From assembly GCA_045645165.1 (NCBI GenBank), contig JAZRIF010000162.1:1-12110 (forward strand): a stretch of 12,110 nucleotides of DNA, given 5' to 3'. Each line of letters begins with the position of its first letter. Position 1 is the stretch's first letter. The notes beneath the pieces are model-generated. The model made no database searches, was not told the DNA's origin, and saw only the letters and a list, made by a program, of their open reading frames with translations. This stretch comes from CAMEON01 sp045645165 (GTDB taxonomy: Bacteria; Bacillota; Clostridia; Oscillospirales; CAG-272). Positions 7,769 to 12,110 of this stretch are shown piece after piece. Both the position numbers and the translations under genes were made by a program.

Positions 7769-8851
7769 TTAAGAGTTGACGAGGATTTGAAAATCTTCTC
7801 GCTCGTGGAGTGGTGCATACCGGGGCTCGGTCATCAGCTCCTTCTTGACAGTCTCCCAAAAGGGATTGTTGATCCAGTTCATTTTCTCGCCCGAACACAG
7901 AGCGAATGCGGGATTGGTATAGACAATTTTCTCTCCTTTGCAGAGCTTGTCAAAAGCCTTGGCGTGGAGACAGGCAGTTTGGGCGTATTCCATAGCTTTA
8001 TCCAAGTCTCCGACAACAATCTCCAGTTGCGTGCGCTTCTCATACACACAGTACATACTCCAATGGAAACTGCCATAATGGCCGTCGGGGAATACAGCGC
8101 GGAGTACAGCCTCCTCGGTGTCCAACGCGGCCATGACCTCGGGAGTCTTTTCTCCGGCGAAACGGTACGCTTCCATAAAGCCCATACAGAGATCACTCAA
8201 GGCTTCTTGTGTAACAGCTTGTCGGGCCGTAGACTTGCCCGGTTCCTCCAGACATTCCATAAGAGCCTTCATGCGGGTAATGGGCTTCTTTTCGGGAAAC
8301 ATATTGGCGTACTGTAAGGCCTCCTCGTGGCGACCTGTATATTGATACGCCAGCATAATATTCCAGATCGCGCTTTGCCGCAGCTCGGGATCCTTCGTCC
8401 CTTCTACTACCATACTGTCGTGCTTGATGGAGCTGTCGATCAGCTCGATGGAATAAGGCTTTTTGGGATTGGTGCGGAATTTGTTGTCGTAGGCCACGAA
8501 ATACTCCATGGAGGCTAGCCAATGGAGGTACTTGTAATCTCCTGGATACTCACTGACCGCTTGCTTGGCCAGCTCGTAGTTTTCCAGATCGTCATAGAGC
8601 CAGTAGTGGTCGCAATGCTCGTCCAACTCTGCCCGCCGTTCGCTTACTTCCACTTCGTTCATGCCCAAAAGCTCGTCAGTGGTCACGTGCAGAATCTTGG
8701 CAAGAGGGACGATCATGGAAAAATCGGGGCAGGACAGCCCGCACTCCCACTTGGACACCGCCTGATAGGACACGCAAAGGTAGTCTGCCAATCGTTCCTG
8801 AGTCAGATCATTCTTCTTTCGCAGTTCTTTGATTCGTTCGCCGATGGTCAT
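7769..8851 (-). CDS. XRE family transcriptional regulator with TPR-like C-terminal region
   Basis: 360 aa. The N-terminal lambda-repressor-type domain (1-62) reads IGERIKELRKKNDLTQERLA, with recognition helix around VSYQAVSKWECG (28-38) and the usual TTDELLGM end. The long C-terminal region (about 70-360) is helical with TPR-like repeats such as SAIWNIMLAYQYTGRHEEALQ; this architecture is typical of ligand- or peptide-sensing regulators. ATG at 8851 was chosen because the XRE fold starts there and ACGAGG lies about 8 nt upstream. An alternative start 24 codons upstream would fall over the -35 box. It has its own promoter (8895-8923) and a palindrome at the predicted transcription start. It opposes the sigma-like gene and diverges from the rep cluster. 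Its ligand is unknown. Confidence 0.88.
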   Translation of the reverse strand: MTIGERIKELRKKNDLTQERLADYLCVSYQAVSKWECGLSCPDFSMIVPLAKILHVTTDELLGMNEVEVSERRAELDEHCDHYWLYDDLENYELAKQAVSEYPGDYKYLHWLASMEYFVAYDNKFRTNPKKPYSIELIDSSIKHDSMVVEGTKDPELRQSAIWNIMLAYQYTGRHEEALQYANMFPEKKPITRMKALMECLEEPGKSTARQAVTQEALSDLCMGFMEAYRFAGEKTPEVMAALDTEEAVLRAVFPDGHYGSFHWSMYCVYEKRTQLEIVVGDLDKAMEYAQTACLHAKAFDKLCKGEKIVYTNPAFALCSGEKMNWINNPFWETVKKELMTEPRYAPLHEREDFQILVNS

Positions 8852-8875
8852 ATGTGTACCTCGTAAAAATAGATT

Positions 8876-8887
8876 GAATCCGGATTC
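8876..8887. promoter_or_regulatory. Candidate operator palindrome at the XRE promoter
   Basis: GAATCCGGATTC is a perfect 12-bp palindrome covering about +1 to +12 of the predicted XRE transcript. That is a classic position for an autorepressor site. The palindrome is seen directly; binding by the XRE protein is inferred. Confidence 0.5.
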
Positions 8888-8894
8888 TGATGTT

Positions 8895-8923
8895 ATTATA
8901 GCAGATGCGAGAGAAAAAAGCAA
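8895..8923 (-). promoter_or_regulatory. Promoter of the XRE regulator gene
   Basis: Minus strand: -35 TTGCTT (8923-8918), a 17-nt spacer and consensus -10 TATAAT (8900-8895), with the transcription start expected near 8888. That leaves a short leader before the ATG at 8851 and supports the downstream start over the longer reading frame. Confidence 0.75.
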
Positions 8924-8993
8924 TAACTTACTCGTCGATGGGGATGCAACTTGCAGTTGAGTTTTTCAAAGGAAAATCCACTTTGGCACCCTC

Positions 8994-9049
8994 GCGTGTG
9001 CTTGTCTTATACAAGTCGGCTCGCTGCGCTCGCCGAGACAAGCACACGC
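8994..9049. repeat. Perfect 14-bp inverted repeat with 28-nt structured loop
   Basis: GCGTGTGCTTGTCT (8994-9007) pairs perfectly with AGACAAGCACACGC (9036-9049). The loop holds a further GC-rich partial hairpin around CGGCTCGCTGCGCTCGCCG. The 5' side can alternatively fold as CTTGT-CTTAT-ACAAG (9001-9015), exposing CTTAT in a small loop. No T-run follows, so it is not an ordinary terminator. The 8852-9661 gap contains no supported gene; this is the first of its large structured signals. Confidence 0.7.
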
Positions 9050-9059
9050 CCGCACCGCA

Positions 9060-9183
9060 AACAAACGAAAAAAGAAAAATCCAAAGCCGAGCGGTCGCGG
9101 AGTCGCCCGCTGAGCCGCTTGGGCGCACGTCCGCGATCACGCTCGGCAGCTTTTTGGATAGATTTCGTTTTTGGACGTTTGTT
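9060..9183. repeat. Extended imperfect inverted repeat (about 124 nt) upstream of the rep cluster
   Basis: Nested complementary blocks: AACAAACG (9060-9067) with CGTTTGTT (9176-9183); ATCCAAA (9079-9085) with TTTGGAT (9153-9159); GCCGAGCG (9086-9093) with CGCTCGGC (9140-9147); CGCGGA (9096-9101) with TCCGCG (9130-9135); CGCCC (9104-9108) with GGGCG (9121-9125). Between the outer blocks the left arm is A-rich and the right arm T-rich. CGTGTG at 9194-9199 can also pair with CACACG at 9043-9048, competing with the preceding inverted repeat. No function is assigned. A single-strand or double-strand replication origin, a structured RNA, or an intergenic repeat are all possible. Confidence 0.7.
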
Positions 9184-9282
9184 GAAGCGCCGCCGTGTGG
9201 GATTGTCAGCCCTCGCTTCATCACCATCAGTTTCCGATTAAGATTTATCCAGTAGAAAATCAAAACTCGCCAGTTTCGTAAG

Positions 9283-9312
9283 TTGACAAATTTGATCCCG
9301 ATATGCTATCCT
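9283..9312 (+). promoter_or_regulatory. Promoter with consensus -35 and extended -10
   Basis: Plus strand: -35 TTGACA (9283-9288), an 18-nt spacer and -10 TATCCT (9307-9312) preceded by TG in the extended -10 position. It would transcribe toward the rep cluster. Short tandem repeats begin about 20 nt downstream. Confidence 0.6.
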
Positions 9313-9331
9313 GTTTATGCACCATGGATGC

Positions 9332-9362
9332 TTGGGAAAAGTTGGGTAAACTTGGGGTAAAG
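9332..9362. repeat. Three short tandem repeats (iteron-like)
   Basis: TTGGGAAAAG (9332-9341), TTGGGTAAAC (9342-9351) and TTGGGGTAAAG (9352-9362) are near-identical 10-11-nt units in direct tandem, followed by a degenerate TTTTGG. Repeats with one helical-turn spacing upstream of a rep gene can be binding sites for the initiator or for a repressor. They lie between two plus-strand promoters. Function is inferred. Confidence 0.5.
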
Positions 9363-9407
9363 TTTTGGTTTCTACTAAAAGATGTGGAAAAATATAGGTT
9401 TAGTTGC

Positions 9408-9436
9408 TTGTTTTTCACCGAGATCTATGGTATAAT
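9408..9436 (+). promoter_or_regulatory. Promoter of the rep cluster leader
   Basis: Plus strand: -35 TTGTTT (9408-9413), a 17-nt spacer ending TGG, and consensus -10 TATAAT (9431-9436) with an extended -10 TG. Transcription should begin near 9443, about 220 nt before the small CDS, leaving a long leader. Confidence 0.75.
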
Positions 9437-9442
9437 ATCACC

Positions 9443-9618
9443 GCATTTCACAGAAAAAGGAATAGTCACAGTATAGTTAGTTCGTATGCAAAGTGTCAAG
9501 CCAAGATAGATGTTGCCGAATAGAAAGGCACAGGCCTGTGTTCCGAGGGTTGAATCGGAAGGTTGCACTCAAAGGCGTAATACGTTTTCATGACAGAAAA
9601 GCGTATTGCGCTTTTTTT
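9443..9618 (+). ncRNA. Structured leader RNA or small RNA ending at an intrinsic terminator
   Basis: From the predicted start near 9443 the transcript folds into a series of local hairpins: TGCC/GGCA (9514-9517 with 9527-9530), the palindrome CACAGGCCTGTG (9529-9540), TTCCGA/TCGGAA with an 8-nt loop (9541-9560), and finally a strong terminator (9571-9618). The order promoter, structured RNA, terminator, then ribosome binding site is that of an attenuator leader; an independent small RNA is equally possible. I do not recognise a known riboswitch or ribozyme class in it. In several rolling-circle plasmids, rep expression is limited by transcriptional attenuation, so a copy-control role is plausible but inferred. 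Confidence 0.5.
9571..9618 (+). terminator. Strong intrinsic terminator upstream of the small CDS and rep
   Basis: GCGTAATACG (9575-9584) pairs with CGTATTGCGC (9602-9611) with one G-T wobble, and the stem continues as TTTTC (9585-9589) with GAAAA (9596-9600), leaving an ATGACA loop. A run of seven T follows (9612-9618). It lies 44 nt before the TTG start of the small CDS, so rep expression requires readthrough or antitermination. Confidence 0.85.
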
Positions 9619-9661
9619 CGTGCCTTTTTCTCTGGAAAATACACCAGAAGGAGAAAAACTA

Positions 9662-9814
9662 TTGAAAGGAAAAGAGGTCAACATCATCACAAACGGCGGC
9701 TTTGAAGTCAAACAAATGAGCGCATCGGAGCGGGAGGCATTCATGTCGGCTCTGTTGGAGCGAGTGTTGGAGCTTCGCCGCAAGCGAAAGGAGGTAGACG
9801 GTCATGCCATATGA
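9662..9814 (+). CDS. Small 50-aa protein, translationally coupled to Rep
   Basis: TTG at 9662 is the best start: AAGGAG (9648-9653) lies 8 nt upstream. The only longer in-frame ATG (9590) falls inside the terminator loop, where no ribosome binding site exists. The 50-residue product starts KGKEVNIITNGGFEVKQMSA and continues as a charged amphipathic helix (about 20-43) ending in a basic RRKRK cluster. Its stop TGA (9812-9814) overlaps the Rep start by 11 nt, which implies coupled translation. I do not recognise the family. A Rep accessory factor or copy-control protein is an inference from position only. Confidence 0.65.
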   Translation: MKGKEVNIITNGGFEVKQMSASEREAFMSALLERVLELRRKRKEVDGHAI

Positions 9815-10679
9815 GAAGGTTAAAGTCTACTTCGACGGCAGTCACTACATCGGCATCCCACAAAACGAGGGCAAGAGTCCCGGGAAGGGCGGCTTCCATG
9901 GCAACGAAAATGACGAAATGAGAACGGCTTTTGAAAAGGCCTACAAGAGTGCAACGGCCAAACGTAGAAAAGAGAAGGTTACGGAGATCATAGCGGAGCT
10001 GAAACCGCAATTTGAAAGCGAGGAACAGGCGGCGGAATACGTCAAAGCAGAGATGGAGCGGATCCGGCGAAATCTGATCGTAAGGCAGACGAGACTTACC
10101 AGAAAGATCAATTTTGGCAACTGGAATTACTTTTGTACGTTTACCTACGACGATCAGAAGCATACCGAGGATAGCTTCAAGGAGAAACTGCGGGATTGCT
10201 TCAAAAAGATGTGCCACCGCAAAGGATGGATCTACATAGGCGTATGGGAGCGCTCCCCGAACAGTAACCGTCTACACTTCCACGGGCTATTCAATATTCC
10301 CGAAAATGCCATGGTGGGCGAGCTGGTCGATCATCGGGATTACAGCACCAAGACTCACAGAATGCAGACTACCATACAGAACAGCTATTTCACAGAACGA
10401 TTTGGCAGAAACGATTTTGAGCCGATCAATAAGCAGGAGCTTCCAAACGCTACTGCCTATCTCATGAAGTACATCGAGAAGTCCGGCGAGCGAATTGTCT
10501 ACTCCAAGAACACACCGGCATATTTCATATCCGACATTCTGGATGATGACGTGGTGTGTACGATAGGGCAAGAGGACAGAAAACTCTTGTTATTCGATAA
10601 CTTTATCTGCTTTGATGACGGGGTATATGTCGGTGAGGTCAGCCCCGAAGTCATTGAGAAGATGCCAAAGAAGAATTAA
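9804..10679 (+). CDS. HUH-type rolling-circle replication initiator (Rep)
   Basis: 291 aa. The three HUH endonuclease motifs occur in order: motif I YFCTFTYDD (109-117); motif II RLHFHGLF with His158 and His160 as the metal-binding pair; motif III YLMKYIEK (219-226), with Tyr219 and Tyr223 three residues apart plus Lys222 and Lys226. The paired tyrosines and the H-x-H motif resemble Rep proteins of small ssDNA phages (phiX174 gpA and microvirus VP4) and related bacterial elements. There is no helicase domain. The N-terminal 100 residues are basic and probably helical (DNA binding). The C-terminal segment (240-291) is of unknown function. It would nick one strand and covalently link to the 5' end to start rolling-circle replication or transfer. 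ATG at 9804 has AAAGGAGG 9 nt upstream. A 159-nt hairpin and a serine recombinase follow. Confidence 0.85.
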   Translation: MPYEKVKVYFDGSHYIGIPQNEGKSPGKGGFHGNENDEMRTAFEKAYKSATAKRRKEKVTEIIAELKPQFESEEQAAEYVKAEMERIRRNLIVRQTRLTRKINFGNWNYFCTFTYDDQKHTEDSFKEKLRDCFKKMCHRKGWIYIGVWERSPNSNRLHFHGLFNIPENAMVGELVDHRDYSTKTHRMQTTIQNSYFTERFGRNDFEPINKQELPNATAYLMKYIEKSGERIVYSKNTPAYFISDILDDDVVCTIGQEDRKLLLFDNFICFDDGVYVGEVSPEVIEKMPKKN

Positions 10680-10688
10680 AATCAATTA

Positions 10689-10847
10689 GTCTTTCGCCTT
10701 GGTGGAGCGTAAACGAAACCGCCGTCGAGGTCAAGGGGGCGAAAATATCGCTGAAAAGCAGGAAATGGCCGACAACAATGCAATATTTTCGCCTGTTTCC
10801 CTTGACCTCTTTGGGCGGTTCCGTTTGGGCCGCTCCCGTCGAAAGAC
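10689..10847. repeat. 159-nt extended hairpin between rep and recombinase
   Basis: Five complementary blocks nest around a 34-nt loop: GTCTTTCG (10689-10696) with CGAAAGAC (10840-10847); GGAGCG (10704-10709) with CGCTCC (10831-10836); AAACGAAACCGCC (10711-10723) with GGCGGTTCCGTTT (10814-10826), one mismatch; GAGGTCAAGGG (10727-10737) with CCCTTGACCTC (10799-10809); GGCGAAAATAT (10738-10748) with ATATTTTCGCC (10783-10793). About 48 of 49 positions in these blocks pair. It fills the gap between the Rep stop and the recombinase ribosome binding site. Long imperfect hairpins of this size next to rep genes act as single-strand (lagging-strand) origins in rolling-circle plasmids; that role, or a recombinase attachment region, is inferred. 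There is no T-run for a simple terminator. Confidence 0.85.
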
Positions 10848-10864
10848 AAATCTAAAGACAAATC
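10842..10864. repeat. 11-nt tandem direct repeat before the recombinase gene
   Basis: AAAGACAAATC occurs at 10842-10852 and 10854-10864, one base apart. The first copy overlaps the base of the long hairpin. The pair ends just before the AGAAAGGA ribosome binding site of the recombinase. It may be a slippage product or a protein-binding repeat. Confidence 0.6.
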
Positions 10865-10881
10865 AGAAAGGAAAAAAGAGA

Positions 10882-12110
10882 ATGAAAACAGCAGTCATTT
10901 ACGCAAGATATTCTTGCGATGCTCAAACCGAGCAGTCCATCGAAGGTCAGCTTCGTGTGTGCGAGGATTACGCCAAGATGCACGATATTCTGATCCTCGA
11001 TACCTACATCGACCGAGCCATGTCGGGTACGAACGATATGCGCCCCGACTTTCAACGCATGATCCGGGATAGCGCAAAACGCCAATGGAGTTACGTACTT
11101 GTTTACAAGCTTGACCGATTTTCACGAAACAAGTATGAAGCCACCATCCATAAGAACACCTTGAAGAATAATGGCGTCAAGGTCGTATCGGCCATGGAAA
11201 ATATTCCCGATTCGCCCGAGGGTATCATCCTTGAATCGCTCCTGGAGGGCATGAACCAGTATTACTCCGCCGAGCTTGCTCAGAAGGTTCGCAGAGGCAT
11301 GAGAGAAACACGCTTGAAGGGGAACTACCAAGGCGGCACATTGCCTTACGGTTACATTGCATCCGGCAGGAAAGTTGTGATCGACGAAGAAAAGGCCGAA
11401 ATCGTGCGATTCATGTTCGATCAGTACGCAAAGGGCGTTACCGTCAAGGAGATCATCGCGACGCTTACGGCGCATGGGATTCTGTATAAGGGCAGGCAAT
11501 TTCCGATGAATACTGTCTATGGCATCCTCAGAAACGAAAAGTATTCGGGGACTTATATGCATGGTGACGAAGTGGTGGACAAGATCTATCCGCCCATCGT
11601 GGATCCGGAGATCTTCTCCAAAGTCCGAGCCAAGGTGTCCTGCAACAAAATCGGGAAGCACAGTAACGCAGTGGTCTACTTGCTTCGCCAGAAAATGAAG
11701 TGCGGATACTGTGGAGAGAACATGATCGGTGAGTGCGGAACATCCAAGCAGGGAGAGCGTACCTACTACTATAAGTGCCATGGAAGAAAAAACTTACGGA
11801 ATGGATGCAAACAACAACCATACCGCAAGGAAATACTTGAAAAATTCGTGCTGGATAGCATTATCGCCGAACTGAAAAAGCCGGGGCAAATGGATTACAT
11901 CGTCCAAGGTCTTCTGGCATTACAAGACTCTCAGATCAAAGCCAACTCCACGTTGAGCATCCTTGAAAGGGAGCAGAAACAGAACGAAAGCGCGATGGAG
12001 AACATCATGAACGCTGTCGAACGTGGCTTCTATACCGCCGCCGCTAACAAGCGTATGAAGGAGCTTGAAGATCGCCAGGCAGAGCTGGAACGCTTGATCA
12101 TTATTGAACG
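10882..12110 (+). CDS. Large serine recombinase (3' end cut by window edge)
   Basis: Partial CDS: 409 codons are open from ATG at 10882 to the right edge, with AGAAAGGA 9 nt upstream. The resolvase-type catalytic domain (1-140) starts KTAVIYARYSCDAQTEQSIE, with Ser11 as the predicted nucleophile and Arg9 nearby, and includes YKLDRFSRN (75-83), whose arginines fit the active site. The recombinase domain (about 150-255) includes GGTLPYGY and NTVYGILRNEKYSG. A zinc-ribbon segment has Cys274, Cys277, Cys299 and Cys309. A helical, charged coiled-coil region follows from about 330. This is the architecture of large serine integrases of phages and integrative elements, which usually reach 450-600 residues, so the C-terminus lies outside. 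It would catalyse site-specific integration and excision of the element that includes rep. The attachment sites cannot be defined from one side. Confidence 0.93.
   Translation, partial: MKTAVIYARYSCDAQTEQSIEGQLRVCEDYAKMHDILILDTYIDRAMSGTNDMRPDFQRMIRDSAKRQWSYVLVYKLDRFSRNKYEATIHKNTLKNNGVKVVSAMENIPDSPEGIILESLLEGMNQYYSAELAQKVRRGMRETRLKGNYQGGTLPYGYIASGRKVVIDEEKAEIVRFMFDQYAKGVTVKEIIATLTAHGILYKGRQFPMNTVYGILRNEKYSGTYMHGDEVVDKIYPPIVDPEIFSKVRAKVSCNKIGKHSNAVVYLLRQKMKCGYCGENMIGECGTSKQGERTYYYKCHGRKNLRNGCKQQPYRKEILEKFVLDSIIAELKKPGQMDYIVQGLLALQDSQIKANSTLSILEREQKQNESAMENIMNAVERGFYTAAANKRMKELEDRQAELERLIIIE

Noticed and set aside
8928..9263. 111-codon minus-strand open frame
   Set aside because: It lies across the two inverted repeats and the XRE promoter, has no ribosome binding site, and the base pairing of the region explains the sequence better than protein coding.
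9486..9509. Seven-residue leader peptide (ATG CAA AGT ...) in the rep leader
   Set aside because: The nearest purine-rich stretch is over 20 nt upstream, and there is no codon bias suggesting an amino-acid attenuator.
9590..9661. Longer ATG start for the small protein upstream of rep
   Set aside because: The ATG is in the terminator loop, has no ribosome binding site, and the added residues are encoded by the terminator stem and T-run.

Overview
The window looks like chromosomal DNA of a gut-type Clostridia bacterium (an Oscillospirales/Ruminococcaceae-like organism is my inference). Signs are strong AGGAGG-type ribosome binding sites, sigma-A-like promoters with 17-nt spacers, lipoproteins with Thr/Pro/Glu-rich tethers, and mobile-element genes of a Firmicutes type. 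No rRNA, tRNA or CRISPR array was seen.

Left block (1-6748), a cell-surface carbohydrate locus. Three lipoprotein genes lie on the minus strand in one operon, read right to left: a 270-aa lipoprotein with a Thr-Glu-Pro tether and an unrecognised C-terminal domain (4905-5717); a 1135-aa family 3 glycoside hydrolase lipoprotein with two C-terminal F5/8-type modules (1465-4872); and a lipoprotein with two tandem copies of a ~200-aa concanavalin-like domain, cut by the left edge (1-1454). A divergent AraC-type regulator with an N-terminal cupin (5900-6748) faces them. The two promoters have -35 boxes only 22 bp apart, so the regulator probably senses a sugar and controls the operon and itself.

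Right block (about 6811-12110), an accessory region that looks like a small integrative element. It starts with an extended inverted repeat (6811-6951), then a sigma-like helix-turn-helix protein (7042-7680, +) convergent with an XRE regulator carrying a TPR-like C-terminus (7769-8851, -). About 800 nt without a gene follow (8852-9661), packed with signals: an XRE promoter and palindrome, two large inverted repeats, two plus-strand promoters, short tandem repeats, and a structured leader ending in a strong intrinsic terminator. Then come a 50-aa protein with a probable TTG start, an overlapping HUH-type rolling-circle replication initiator (9804-10679), a 159-nt extended hairpin (10689-10847), and a large serine recombinase cut by the right edge (10882-12110).

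The likely logic is that the recombinase integrates and excises the element, the HUH Rep replicates or nicks the excised circle, and the long hairpins are its DNA-processing sites. The two outer hairpins share a 16-nt identical core in the same orientation 3.9 kb apart, which ordinary gene content does not explain. The full extent of the element is not visible because the window ends inside the recombinase.
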